Assembly: GCA_025454875.1 (NCBI GenBank)
Contig: JALONP010000011.1
Coordinates: 1-64,000 of the forward strand
Reading direction: 5' to 3'
Length of the DNA: 64,000 nt
From: Bacteroidia bacterium
Lineage (GTDB): Bacteria > Bacteroidota > Bacteroidia > UKL13-3
The notes below the pieces were generated by a model. The model was not told the DNA's origin. It saw nothing but the letters and a program-made list of their open reading frames with translations, and did no database searches. Positions 17,440-26,818 of this stretch are shown here, piece after piece (positions within the stretch are counted from its first letter, which is position 1; each line of letters opens with the position of its first letter). The position numbers and the translations under genes were made by a program.

Positions 17440-19122
17440 ATGCGTATTGTGTGCTATTTGCTGCTTTGGGTGGCAAGTTCGGTTGTTCAAGTATTTGCCC
17501 AAGGAATTTATGTTCCACTGGGCTCCCCTAGCATGCATATGCTCGATCGCTTTGAGATTAAACAAGGGCGATTGGCGAACCCAATGGAATTTAGTACTTC
17601 GGCCCGAAGCTATAAACGTGAGAGCATTGCTCAATTTGCGGATAGCGTTGCGAGTAGGCTGCCCGGATTAAGTGCGCAGGACCAATTTAACCTCACCTAT
17701 TTGCAACGAGATAACTTTGAGTTTACAAAAACGCCCAATCCCCGCAGCAAGGGATTATGGAAAACGGGTTTGTATAAAGAGCAAGCTGCTTTATGGCATT
17801 TAAATATTCCTGAGTTTAAATGGGTAATTAATCCTGTTGCTTACCAACGTTTGGCGTACGATAGTTGGCTAAATGATTACACATTTATCAATACACGGGG
17901 AATTGAAATGCGCGCCTCACTAAGCAAACGTATTGGCATTTACACCATGCTGGCTGATGAGATCCAACGACTCAATCAATGGGACCGTGAGTATTACCGA
18001 GAGTTTGATGTATTACCAGGCCAAAGTTGGTTGCATAGAGAAAAATACCCAACCTTAAATTATTGGCTCGCGTCAGGCTACGTTTCATTTACCGCCAACA
18101 AATATTTCGATTTTCAATTCGGACATAGCCGTAACTTTTTAGGCCATGGTTACCGCTCCATGATTTTATCAGATGGAGCCCCCGACAATTTGTTCTTGCG
18201 TATGAACACACGCATTTGGCGTATTACCTATACCAATATTTGGGGCGAGTTATATGACTATGTTCCTTTTGATTTTAACCGCAGACACAACCGCAGGCAT
18301 TATTACGCAACAACCCATATGGGTATCAATATCACCTCTAAACTAAATATTGGAGCATTTCAAACGGTAGTATTTCAGCGTGATAGCGGCCATGCCATTA
18401 AGGGCTATGACCCACAATATTTAAATCCGATACTATTTTACATCCCAATTGAAAACGGGATGAATAGTCCAGACAAAATGATTATTGGTACCGATTTCAA
18501 ATACAATTTTGCTAAACATTTTTCACTATACGGGCAGTTTCTTTTATCAGAGTTGGTCGTGTCCGAACTGCTTGCCAACGATGGTTGGTGGGGCAACAAA
18601 ATTGCCATGCAACTTGGACTTAAATACATCGATGTTGCTGGCATTGACAACCTCGATTTACAAGTTGAAATGAACGAAGCATCTCCGTACATGTACACTT
18701 CGTTTGAACCTCGAAATGCGTGGCAAAGTTACCGCCAAAACATGGCTCACCCAACGGGTGCCAATTTTAGAGAGTGGTTAACCATTGTTCGTTACCAACC
18801 TGCTCCCAAATGGTTTGTTAAAGCAGCCGGATTCTACAACTTGTATGGCAATGATACCAATGGTAGCAATTGGGGAAAAAACATTGGGTTAAGTTATTAT
18901 ACATTGGAGCGCGAATATGGTAATTATATTGGCCAAGGTGTAACAACTCGGTCGTATATTGTAGAAGTAACTACTTCATACATGCTTTGGCATAATTTGT
19001 TTATTGATATGCAAATTGCCTACCGCAAGTTGGACAGTAAATTGGCTATTTTTGAAAGTGAAACCATCAATGCAGGCTTTGGCTTGCGTTGGAATATTGC
19101 ATCCCGACATTGCAACTATTAA
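17440..19122 (+). CDS. Wzi-like capsule-assembly outer-membrane protein, copy 1
   Basis: A 560-residue protein with a signal peptide (residues 1-20, ending VFAQG). It then has the Bacteroidota Wzi-family opening: YVPLGSPSMHMLDRFEIKQG. Long stretches of alternating aromatic/polar strands such as FDFQFGHSRNFLGHGYRSM and FSLYGQFLLSELVVSEL are typical of an outer-membrane beta-barrel. E. coli Wzi is a lectin-like barrel that anchors capsule. Here no capsule genes adjoin, so the substrate is unknown. It is the first of two tandem paralogues and is divergent from ligA. Confidence 0.85.
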   Translation: MRIVCYLLLWVASSVVQVFAQGIYVPLGSPSMHMLDRFEIKQGRLANPMEFSTSARSYKRESIAQFADSVASRLPGLSAQDQFNLTYLQRDNFEFTKTPNPRSKGLWKTGLYKEQAALWHLNIPEFKWVINPVAYQRLAYDSWLNDYTFINTRGIEMRASLSKRIGIYTMLADEIQRLNQWDREYYREFDVLPGQSWLHREKYPTLNYWLASGYVSFTANKYFDFQFGHSRNFLGHGYRSMILSDGAPDNLFLRMNTRIWRITYTNIWGELYDYVPFDFNRRHNRRHYYATTHMGINITSKLNIGAFQTVVFQRDSGHAIKGYDPQYLNPILFYIPIENGMNSPDKMIIGTDFKYNFAKHFSLYGQFLLSELVVSELLANDGWWGNKIAMQLGLKYIDVAGIDNLDLQVEMNEASPYMYTSFEPRNAWQSYRQNMAHPTGANFREWLTIVRYQPAPKWFVKAAGFYNLYGNDTNGSNWGKNIGLSYYTLEREYGNYIGQGVTTRSYIVEVTTSYMLWHNLFIDMQIAYRKLDSKLAIFESETINAGFGLRWNIASRHCNY

Positions 19123-19130
19123 CCGCTCGT

Positions 19131-20813
19131 ATGAAAAACAAATTTTGGTTATGCGCTTGGGCATTACTCAGTGCATTGTACGCACAGTCACAAAGTGTAT
19201 ACATGCCTTTAAACAGTTATGGTGCGCATGTGCTCGATCGTATGGAAATTAAACAAGGCAGGTTAAGCACACCAGCCGAATTTATGACAGGAGCCAAAGC
19301 ATATAAACGCAAAAGCATTGCATTGTATGTGGACAGTTTAAACACATCCGGAATCAAACTCAGCAAACAAGATTATTTTAACCTTTCGTTCTTACAAACA
19401 GATAATTTCGAATACACAAATGCGGAACACACCCAGTCCAAAAAGCCTATTTGGAAAACTCCATTGTACAAATACAAAGCAAGTTTATATGCCATTCGTG
19501 TTCCTGACCTCACACTTGTCTTTAATCCTGTTGCTTATTTACAAGCTGGGTACGATCAGGATTTGGGTAAACAAACATTTGTAAACGGCCGTGGGCTCGA
19601 CATCCGGGGAACGATTGGAAAAAATGTGGCATTTTACACACAAGTAACCGATGAAATACAACAAGTACAATCATGGAACCTTGATTATTACAATGCATAC
19701 AGGGTGTTACCGGGTGAAGCATTTCTCAAAACTACGGCACCTGGAGAATACAACTACATCAACGCTACGGGGTATGTCGCTATTCAAATGGGAAAATATT
19801 TTGATTTTCAGTTTGGACACGGACGTAACTTTATTGGCAACGGTTACCGCTCGCTGATGATGAGCGATTTTTCGCGCGACCATTTGTTTGGCCGACTCAA
19901 TACCCGCATTTGGAAAATTAACTACTCCAATATATGGGGAGAGTTGTACGATTATACAGGAACTTCGCAAAACCGCCCCACCCGCAGGCATTACTTCGCT
20001 ACCACTTATTTAAACACAAACATTACTCGCAAACTCAATATTGGCCTGTTCCAAACTATTTCATTTGATCGCGATAGCGGATTCCAAAACAATGGCTACG
20101 ACTGGCAATACCTCAATCCCATTATTTTTTACAAACCCATCGAAAACGGATTAAACAGTCCTGATAAAACCATTTTAGGTGCCGATTTTAAATACAATTT
20201 TGCTCGCCACTTTTCGCTATATGGACAGTTTCTTTTATCAGAACTGCGCGTTGGTGATATGCTTGCACGCAATGGTTGGCACGGAAACAAATATGCTTAC
20301 CAAGCTGGTATTAAATACATTGATGTTGTAGGTATTCAAAACCTCGACTTGCAATTGGAGTACAATGTTGCTCGCCCTTATATGTATACCTCCTTTCGCG
20401 CGGCAAATGCCTATGTTAATTACAACCAAAACATGGCGCACCCCATGGGTGCTAATTTTAAAGAAGGTGTCATGATCTGGCGTTACCAACCTGCACCTAA
20501 ATGGATGCTCACCTCACTCACCATCATGAGCCTAGTGGGTAACGACACCAACAACAGCAATTGGGGACGTGATATTCGCAAAAGTTACCGCAACCTCGAA
20601 CGTGAATATGGCAATACCATTGGCCAAGGGGTACGCACCGAACAAGTAATTACAAATTTGGTATTGAGTTACATGTTTTGGCACAATATGTTTATCGAAG
20701 GGCAAATTACTTACCGCAAAACAACTAGCGCTTTGCCACAGTTTGCCAACCAAACCCTTTGGGGCGGAATCACTTTACGCATTAACATGAACCAGCGAGT
20801 GGCGCATTATTAG
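19131..20813 (+). CDS. Wzi-like capsule-assembly outer-membrane protein, copy 2
   Basis: Tandem paralogue of the preceding gene, beginning 8 nt after its stop and nearly the same length (560 residues). Shared blocks include LDRMEIKQGRL, DNFEYT, KYFDFQFGHGRNF, GNGYRSLMMSD, NTRIWKINYSNIWGELYDY, NSPDKTILGADFKYNFARHFSLYGQF and NMAHPMGANF. The signal peptide ends near ALYAQS. I start at the ATG at 19131. The ATG at 19089 would overlap copy 1. The two genes probably form one operon. The stop overlaps the end of the convergent pseudouridine synthase gene by 4 nt. Confidence 0.85.
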   Translation: MKNKFWLCAWALLSALYAQSQSVYMPLNSYGAHVLDRMEIKQGRLSTPAEFMTGAKAYKRKSIALYVDSLNTSGIKLSKQDYFNLSFLQTDNFEYTNAEHTQSKKPIWKTPLYKYKASLYAIRVPDLTLVFNPVAYLQAGYDQDLGKQTFVNGRGLDIRGTIGKNVAFYTQVTDEIQQVQSWNLDYYNAYRVLPGEAFLKTTAPGEYNYINATGYVAIQMGKYFDFQFGHGRNFIGNGYRSLMMSDFSRDHLFGRLNTRIWKINYSNIWGELYDYTGTSQNRPTRRHYFATTYLNTNITRKLNIGLFQTISFDRDSGFQNNGYDWQYLNPIIFYKPIENGLNSPDKTILGADFKYNFARHFSLYGQFLLSELRVGDMLARNGWHGNKYAYQAGIKYIDVVGIQNLDLQLEYNVARPYMYTSFRAANAYVNYNQNMAHPMGANFKEGVMIWRYQPAPKWMLTSLTIMSLVGNDTNNSNWGRDIRKSYRNLEREYGNTIGQGVRTEQVITNLVLSYMFWHNMFIEGQITYRKTTSALPQFANQTLWGGITLRINMNQRVAHY

Positions 20814-21529
20814 CGGTCCAACTTTTCAAGTGTTTTAACCAATACATCCATATCTTTTGGATAAGGAGCCACTACGTTGTATTCGCGGTTGTTAAGTGTG
20901 AACGCAATTTGGTAGGCATGCAATGCAACGCGTTTCATAAAGGGTTGCTCCTCTTCAAACTTACCAGTTTTAAAATTGCGTTTGAGTGATGATAACAACA
21001 ATGGCTTGCCTCCATACTGCACATCGCCAATGATGGGAAAATGAATGGCCGAAAGGTGAATGCGAATTTGGTGTAATCGACCCGATATCGGATTGCAAGC
21101 CACCAACGTATGTTTATGGTACAAGGCTACGGTGTTAAGAACCGTTTGTGCGGTTTTGCCCTCCTTCAGGTCTATTTTAGCAAGCCCGTTGCGGGTAATG
21201 CTTAATGGCAAATCCACCACCTTTTGTTCTACCTGCAATTGCCCTGCAACCACAGCATGATAGGTTTTGTGAACCTTACGTGATTCAAATAACATGGATA
21301 CACCGCGATAAGCTTCTGCATTTTTAGCAATCACCAATACACCAGATGTTTCTTTATCCAGTCGGTGGCATAACTGTGCCGATGCACAATACTTTTTAGC
21401 GAGTGCCAGTAAACTTGGTTCTGTACCTTGGCGCTGATCCAATGAAGCGATATGAGCTGGTTTATTTACCAACAATACATCTTCATCTTCATGAAGAATC
21501 AACGATTCAAAACGAATAGGTTTGGCCAT
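20810..21529 (-). CDS. RluA-family RNA pseudouridine synthase
   Basis: Isomerises specific uridines in rRNA or tRNA. About 239 residues. The catalytic Asp lies in CHRLDKETSGVLVIAK. Other family blocks are VLLVNKPAHIASLDQ, GRLHQIRIHLSAIHFPIIGD and a C-terminal RVALHAYQIAF. There is no S4 domain. That and the size fit the RluA/TruC-like branch rather than RluD. I start at the ATG at 21529 (MAKPIRFESL). The ATG at 21547 is the alternative. It is convergent with wzi copy 2. Confidence 0.88.
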   Translation of the reverse strand: MAKPIRFESLILHEDEDVLLVNKPAHIASLDQRQGTEPSLLALAKKYCASAQLCHRLDKETSGVLVIAKNAEAYRGVSMLFESRKVHKTYHAVVAGQLQVEQKVVDLPLSITRNGLAKIDLKEGKTAQTVLNTVALYHKHTLVACNPISGRLHQIRIHLSAIHFPIIGDVQYGGKPLLLSSLKRNFKTGKFEEEQPFMKRVALHAYQIAFTLNNREYNVVAPYPKDMDVLVKTLEKLDR

Positions 21530-21568
21530 TGGACGAATATACAGCAAACGTTGGGTGCGTGTTACACC

Positions 21569-23599
21569 TTACCAAATTTTAGCACGAACACTATCAGGTC
21601 GGTACATGCCATCGCCTGGTTTTACCTTAAACGCTTCATAAAACTCTGGCATATTGCTTAGCGGACCCAATACCCTAAACTTAGCAGGAGAGTGTGTATC
21701 GGTAACTACCTGTTGCCTTAAATATTCTGGTCGCGCGTTGGCTCGCCAAACTTGCGCATAGCCTATAAAAAAGCGTTGCTCAGGCGTAAATCCATCAATC
21801 ACTTGTTTCGGTTTATTGGCAAGCGATAACTGGTAAGCATGGTACGCAACTGTAAGTCCTGCAAAGTCGGCTATGTTTTCGCCAAGGGTAAGTGCACCAT
21901 TTACAAACACACTGTCGGCTACTTTAAATTGGTTGTATTGTTGCACCAGCTTTTGGGTACGCAACTCAAACTGCTTGCGGTCTTCATCTGTCCACCATTT
22001 TTGCAAATTGCCATACGCATCAAACTTGCTTCCTTTATCATCAAATCCATGCGAAAACTCGTGACCAATGACTGCACCAATGGCACCATAATTTACCGCA
22101 TCGTCTGCATTTGGATCAAAAAAAGGTGGCTGCATAATAGCCGCAGGAAACACAATCTCATTCATGGTAGCACTGTAGTAGGCATTTACGGTTTGTGGCA
22201 GCATGCCCCACAATGTTTTATCCACTGGCTTGCCTAATTTATCAAGGTTATCATCCGTATCAAATGTGTTTGCACGATAATAATTATCAAGATATGACTC
22301 CTCGGCAATTTCGAGGTTATCCATATTTGGCCATACATCCGGATACCCAATTTTACGTTTGAACGTACTCAATTTTTCCAAAGCTTTTACCTTGGTTTCA
22401 GGACTCATCCAATCCAAATTTTCAATCCGTTTGCGGTAAGCTATTTGAAGGTTATCAACCATTTCATTTAACCTGCGTTTGCTTTCAGCACTAAAAGCAA
22501 CTTTAACATACTCTTGCGCCACCAATTCACCAATACACGCATTGGCAGCATTTACCACACGTTTCCACCTTGGTTTTTGCTCCTTGGTTCCAGTTAAAAT
22601 CGTTCCAAAAAAACGGAAGCTTTCGTTGGCTACCGCTTTGTGCAAATAAGGACTCGCAGTTTGAATGGTTCTCCAGCGTAAGTAGTTTTGCCAAACCTGC
22701 ACCGATTGGGTAGCAAGTAGTTTGTTTAATGCAACAAAAAATCCAGGCTGACTCACCACTACTGAATCAGGCATTCGGTTAATCAATCCAACCTCAATAA
22801 AATAGCCTTTGAAGTTAATGTTTGGATGCTGTTTTACCCATTCGTTTAGGTTAAACTTAAAATAGGTTTTATCTGGATCTCTACGATCCACGCGCGACAT
22901 TGAAGCTTGTGCAAGTTCCGTTTCAAGTGCAAGCACTTGTTGGGCAGCACTTCTGGCTTCGTCACCATTCAACCCAAAATATCGAAATTGGGTTGTCATA
23001 TGTTTCACAAATTCAGCCCTAATTTCAACCGATTTTTCATCTTGTTTCAAATAGTAATCACGATCAGGCAAACTGAGTCCACCCTGCGAGAAATAGGCAA
23101 TATTTTGGTTCACGTTTTTAATATCCGGACTCACTCCCATGCCAAACATTGCCGGAATGCCCTTGCGTTGCATTCTGCCAACATGGTGCATCACATCATC
23201 ATTGTTTATAATTACTTTAATGGTGTACCAGTCTGTATTAATAGGCGAAACCCCATCTGCTTCCAACTTTGCAGTATCCATGGCCACACGGTAAAAAGAC
23301 CCCATCCTTTGGGTAAGCGAACCTGATTGTGCATTGGTATCCGCGGCAGCCGTTTGCAAAATGCGGTGTAGCAGCGCCATGTTCTGCTCCGCCAAAATAT
23401 TAAAACTCGTCCATCGACCTTCGGTATCAGGAACGGGATTGTTTTTCATCCATTTACCATTTGCATATTCGTTAAAATCGTTGGCTGGATTAGCCTTTTT
23501 GTTCATCGATTTAACATCAACACCCTTTAACTGATCTTTTGCAACAAAAGCCAACGTACCTAGGCACAGTGCAACAATTCCAAAACTTTTAATATTCAT
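21569..23599 (-). CDS. pepO: M13-family (neprilysin-like) zinc metallopeptidase
   Basis: Secreted or periplasmic endopeptidase of 676 residues. A hydrophobic N-terminal signal (residues 1-20) is followed by the M13 N-domain (DFNEYANGKWMKNNPVPDTE) and the zinc motif in IGHEFSHGFDDKG. The downstream Glu ligand is in ENIADFAGL, and the C-terminal AQVWRANARPEYLRQQ carries the substrate Arg. Length and motifs are typical of bacterial PepO. It stands alone. An imperfect inverted repeat lies just upstream at 23620-23720. Confidence 0.94.
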   Translation of the reverse strand: MNIKSFGIVALCLGTLAFVAKDQLKGVDVKSMNKKANPANDFNEYANGKWMKNNPVPDTEGRWTSFNILAEQNMALLHRILQTAAADTNAQSGSLTQRMGSFYRVAMDTAKLEADGVSPINTDWYTIKVIINNDDVMHHVGRMQRKGIPAMFGMGVSPDIKNVNQNIAYFSQGGLSLPDRDYYLKQDEKSVEIRAEFVKHMTTQFRYFGLNGDEARSAAQQVLALETELAQASMSRVDRRDPDKTYFKFNLNEWVKQHPNINFKGYFIEVGLINRMPDSVVVSQPGFFVALNKLLATQSVQVWQNYLRWRTIQTASPYLHKAVANESFRFFGTILTGTKEQKPRWKRVVNAANACIGELVAQEYVKVAFSAESKRRLNEMVDNLQIAYRKRIENLDWMSPETKVKALEKLSTFKRKIGYPDVWPNMDNLEIAEESYLDNYYRANTFDTDDNLDKLGKPVDKTLWGMLPQTVNAYYSATMNEIVFPAAIMQPPFFDPNADDAVNYGAIGAVIGHEFSHGFDDKGSKFDAYGNLQKWWTDEDRKQFELRTQKLVQQYNQFKVADSVFVNGALTLGENIADFAGLTVAYHAYQLSLANKPKQVIDGFTPEQRFFIGYAQVWRANARPEYLRQQVVTDTHSPAKFRVLGPLSNMPEFYEAFKVKPGDGMYRPDSVRAKIW

Positions 23600-23619
23600 G
23601 GTTCAAGTATACAAAAAAA

Positions 23620-23720
23620 CCAAGGCCCCGCCACTCAGGTTCTAATTTAATAGCAGTCGAATACAGTTAAAATTGCGAAATACACCATGAATATTGCTGT
23701 ATCCTGAGCAGGGGGCTTGG
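23620..23720. repeat. Imperfect inverted repeat upstream of pepO
   Basis: Arms 23620-23639 (CCAAGGCCCC..CTCAGG) and 23703-23720 (CCTGAG..GGGGGCTTGG) pair imperfectly across about 63 nt, with an inner ATACAG/CTGTAT pairing. It begins 21 nt before the pepO start codon, so it may be a leader structure or a mobile-repeat remnant. The rest of 23600-24306 holds the composite repeat; no gene is seen. Confidence 0.5.
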
Positions 23721-23844
23721 CTTATTCGAATTCAAATGTAAAAGAGCGTTTTATCAGGTACACTTCATTTTATACAAGCGGACAAATCACTCCACCGAAG
23801 GCAACCATTTATCAACTGCACGCTTAACCTCATTATTGTTTATG

Positions 23845-23925
23845 GGGGCTTCAGCGAGGTTCGTTTCACTCACTCGCTGCGCGTGTTCCGCGGTACGCGG
23901 TACCTTGCTGCACCCGCTAAGCCAA
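23845..23925 (+). repeat. 81-bp structured repeat, copy A
   Basis: One of four near-identical copies (others at 46068, 53193 and 62019), all read in the same direction. It begins GGGGCTTCAGCG and ends CCGCTAAGCCAA. The ends pair imperfectly (GGCTT..AGCG with CGCT..AAGCC). An inner hairpin GGTAC/GTACC and a CGTGT-type stem are present. Copy A differs from copy C by one base in the inner hairpin loop (ACG becomes GCG). Confidence 0.9.
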
Positions 23926-24015
23926 ATACGAATTGGGAAGTTTGAATGCTTAATATTGAATGAGGGCATTGGTTAATGAGATAATGAGATAATGGGATGA
24001 TTTGATGATGCAGCC

Positions 24016-24055
24016 GTCACTTCGAGTAGAGCCGCAGGCTCGTATCGAGAAGTGG
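24016..24055 (+). repeat. 40-bp hairpin repeat following copy A
   Basis: Outer stem CACTTC/GAAGTG and inner stem GAGCC-GCA-GGCTC. It lies 90 bp after the 81-bp repeat, with an AT-rich spacer rich in aatgagat and ataatg words. The same arrangement recurs at 46 kb and 53 kb. Confidence 0.88.
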
Positions 24056-24306
24056 TGTTGGGCATTGGTTATTGGTCAGTATTTATGCTGTGCTTGCAAT
24101 TTGTACAATTAAAACAATTTATTCAAACCTTGATCAAAATCGGCCTTGCACCATTGCCGTTGACTTACTCAGATATCCTATTTTGTTTCGTATATATTTT
24201 TACCTTGGTAGGATAAGCTAACGTTATCGGGAGGCACTAGCACAAGGTTGAGTAGCGTCATGTGTAATGGTAATGAACATTCGATTTCATTTTATATATT
24301 TGTTCA

Positions 24307-24597
24307 ATGACAACATTGTCCGACATAAAAGAGACACTTAAAAGCAACAAGTCTAGACTTTCTTCAAAGTATGGATTGAACAATATAGCTATCTTTGGCA
24401 GTTACGGCCGTGGACAACAGACTAACGACAGTGACGTAGACATCTTAGTAGAGTTTAATAAACCAATTGGGGTTGAGTTCATCGACTTAGCAAACGAATT
24501 AGAAAGCCTTTTAAGAATCAAGGTAGATTTAGTTTCAAAAAATGGCGTAAAACCAGAATACTATAAACAGATTGAGACAGAATTGAATTATGTCTAG
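24307..24597 (+). CDS. MNT-type nucleotidyltransferase (antitoxin of a HepT/MntA-like pair)
   Basis: A 96-residue minimal nucleotidyltransferase with the signature FGSYGRGQQTNDSDVDILV (G-S-x9-D-x-D, about residues 30-48). In HEPN/MNT toxin-antitoxin pairs this protein adenylylates (AMPylates) the HepT RNase to silence it. The third acidic residue probably lies in RIKVDLVSKNG. The gene overlaps the next ORF by 8 nt, as in classic mntA-hepT pairs. It is flanked on the left by the composite repeat. A shorter second ORF (see next entry) suggests the module is no longer functional as a toxin system. Confidence 0.85.
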   Translation: MTTLSDIKETLKSNKSRLSSKYGLNNIAIFGSYGRGQQTNDSDVDILVEFNKPIGVEFIDLANELESLLRIKVDLVSKNGVKPEYYKQIETELNYV

Positions 24598-24778
24598 GAG
24601 AGACCCAAAATTACTTCTAGCGGACATTTTAGGTTCCATAGAGAAAATTAAATCATATACTGTTGGCCACACATTCAACTCATTCGTTGAAGATTCTAAA
24701 ACACTTGACGCTGTGATTAGAAACTTTGAAATAATTGGCGAAGCAGCGAATAGACTTCCAGAAGAATTCAAAACTTAG
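24590..24778 (+). pseudogene. HepT-like HEPN toxin, truncated before the catalytic motif
   Basis: Only 62 residues, against about 110 in normal HepT. The N-terminal part is recognisable: LLADILGSIEKIKSYT, then LDAVIRNFEIIGEAANRLPEE. Family members continue into a helix with the R-x4-6-H RNase motif (typically MRN..H.Y). Here a TAG comes right after EEFKT, and the uvrB stop codon on the other strand lies 12 nt further on. No remnant of the missing half is visible in any frame, so it looks like a 3' deletion. It cannot be an active HEPN RNase as written. Confidence 0.75.
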
Positions 24779-24790
24779 CATTCACCTCCC

Positions 24791-26818
24791 CTACTTCAAC
24801 CCTTCAAGTTGCTGCTGCAAGGCAAACAATTCATCACGTAAACGTGCTGCTTCCATAAAGTCGGTTTCTTTAGCGGCTTTCATCATGCGCTTTTGCGTTT
24901 CTGCAATTGCTTTCTCCAACTGAGGTTTATTTAGGTACTGCAAAATCGGATCCGCTGCGGCCATTGGCTCCTCAGGCTCTACATAATATGTAACACCTTC
25001 GGTTGATTTCGCATCGGCAATGCTGGTTTGCTTCAATATCGCTTCTTTGCTTTTTAATACGGTTCTTGGTGTGATTCCGTGTTCAAGGTTGTAAGCCAAT
25101 TGTCGTTCACGTTTGCGCTGGTTATCATCAATGGTTTTTTGCATGCTCTCTGTAATCACATCTGCATACATAATCACCTTGCCTCTTTCGTTACGGGCTG
25201 CCCTTCCAATGGTTTGCACCAACGAACTGTTGCTTCTTAAAAACCCTTCTTTATCTGCATCCATAATGGCAACCAACGATACCTCCGGCAAATCCAGTCC
25301 CTCGCGCAACAAGTTCACACCAATCAGCACATCAATTTTTCCCAACCGTAAGTCGCGTAATATTTCTACTCGGTCTAATGTTTTCACTTCACTGTGGATG
25401 TAGCTGCATTTAATTTGCAAACGGGTGAGGTATTTGGTAAGCTCCTCGGCCATGCGTTTGGTTAAAGTAGTAACCAATACGCGGTCACCCATTTGCACAC
25501 GCTCATGTATGGCATCCATCAAATCATCAACTTGATTAATGCATGGTCTAATTTCAATTTCAGGATCAAGCAATCCAGTTGGGCGAATAATTTGTTCAAC
25601 AACCACCCCTTCTGCTTCCCGAATTTCATAATCAGCGGGTGTGGCACTTACATACAATGTTTGTCCAACCATGCCCTCAAATTCATTAAACATTAAGGGG
25701 CGGTTATCCAATGCCGATGGTAATCTAAAACCATACTCAACCAAGTTTTCTTTTCGGCTGCGGTCACCTCCATACATTGCTCTTAACTGCGGCATGGTCA
25801 CGTGGCTTTCATCTACAACCAATAAAAAATCATCCGGAAAATAATCGAGCAAACAAAAAGGCCGCTCTCCTGGCTTTCGCCTATCCATATACCTGCTGTA
25901 ATTTTCAATTCCATTGCAGTAACCTAACTCACGCATCATCTCCATATCAAAATTGGTGCGCTCTTCCAGCCGTTTGGCCTCTAAAAATTTACCATTACTT
26001 TTAAAAAAATCAATCTGCGCCACTAAATCGTCTTGTATTTCATGTATGGCACGGTTGAGTTGTTCTTTGGGTGTTACATAAATATTGGCGGGGAAAATGG
26101 CAATATCCGAAACCGATTCTTGCTTGCGTCCACTTATGGGATCAATGATGGAAATTTCATCGATTTCGTTTCCAAAAAATGAAATGCGAAACGCAAAATC
26201 AGCATAGGCTGGGTACACATCCAACACTTCTCCTTTTACCCTAAAATTTCCCCTTTTAAAATCAGCTGTGGTGCGTGAGTACAAAGCATCTACCAATGCG
26301 TACAAAACACTATTGCGTTGAATTTTTTGGTTGCGGTGTAACCGAATAATGCTGCTTTCGTAATCCTTAGGATTACCCGCTCCGTAAATACAACTTACCG
26401 AAGCCACCACCACAATATCCCTGCGTCCACTCAATAAAGCCGAAGTGGTGCTTAAGCGCATTTTTTCAATCTCTTCATTAATCTGCAAGTCCTTTTCAAT
26501 ATAAGTACCACTCGAAGGAATGAATGCTTCAGGTTGGTAATAGTCGTAATAACTTACAAAGTATTGAACAGAATTATCTGGAAAAAACTGCTTAAACTCT
26601 CCGTACAATTGGGCTACCAATGTTTTATTGTGGCTAATAATTAAGGTAGGACGTTGCACTTGTGCTATAACATTGGCAACCGTATATGTTTTACCCGAAC
26701 CCGTAACGCCCAGCAATACCTGTGCCTTATCACCTCGTTTAATACCTTCGGTTAAAGCAGCTATTGCCTGCGGTTGGTCGCCAGTTGGCGTGTATTCTGA
26801 TGTAAGTTTAAATTCCAT
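24791..26818 (-). CDS. uvrB: Excinuclease ABC subunit B
   Basis: Damage-verification helicase of nucleotide excision repair. The 675 residues include Walker A GVTGSGKT (37-44), the beta-hairpin region YYDYYQPEAFIP, helicase motifs (VDESHV, SATPADYE, GVNLLREGLDLPEV, QTIGRAARN) and a C-terminal UVR motif (LEKAIAETQKRMMKAAKE) that binds UvrC. Length is typical. Its start overlaps the ltaE stop (TAATG), implying translational coupling in a leftward operon. Its end abuts the truncated hepT gene. Confidence 0.97.
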   Translation of the reverse strand: MEFKLTSEYTPTGDQPQAIAALTEGIKRGDKAQVLLGVTGSGKTYTVANVIAQVQRPTLIISHNKTLVAQLYGEFKQFFPDNSVQYFVSYYDYYQPEAFIPSSGTYIEKDLQINEEIEKMRLSTTSALLSGRRDIVVVASVSCIYGAGNPKDYESSIIRLHRNQKIQRNSVLYALVDALYSRTTADFKRGNFRVKGEVLDVYPAYADFAFRISFFGNEIDEISIIDPISGRKQESVSDIAIFPANIYVTPKEQLNRAIHEIQDDLVAQIDFFKSNGKFLEAKRLEERTNFDMEMMRELGYCNGIENYSRYMDRRKPGERPFCLLDYFPDDFLLVVDESHVTMPQLRAMYGGDRSRKENLVEYGFRLPSALDNRPLMFNEFEGMVGQTLYVSATPADYEIREAEGVVVEQIIRPTGLLDPEIEIRPCINQVDDLMDAIHERVQMGDRVLVTTLTKRMAEELTKYLTRLQIKCSYIHSEVKTLDRVEILRDLRLGKIDVLIGVNLLREGLDLPEVSLVAIMDADKEGFLRSNSSLVQTIGRAARNERGKVIMYADVITESMQKTIDDNQRKRERQLAYNLEHGITPRTVLKSKEAILKQTSIADAKSTEGVTYYVEPEEPMAAADPILQYLNKPQLEKAIAETQKRMMKAAKETDFMEAARLRDELFALQQQLEGLK

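Noticed and set aside
23845-23925. tRNA-like gene (length about 80, GGTTCG near the start, pairing ends)
   Set aside because: No anticodon arm or proper T-loop order; four identical intergenic copies fit a dispersed repeat.
23787-23969. 60-codon minus-strand ORF
   Set aside because: It is the translated repeat module and has no signal, motif or family.
23845-24055. CRISPR array from the repeated 81-bp and 40-bp sequences
   Set aside because: Repeats are tens of kilobases apart and not separated by equal unique spacers; no cas genes.
24790-24923. Continuation of HepT by frameshift into the uvrB region
   Set aside because: The other frames after the stop codon show no HEPN RNase motif; the sequence is uvrB antisense.
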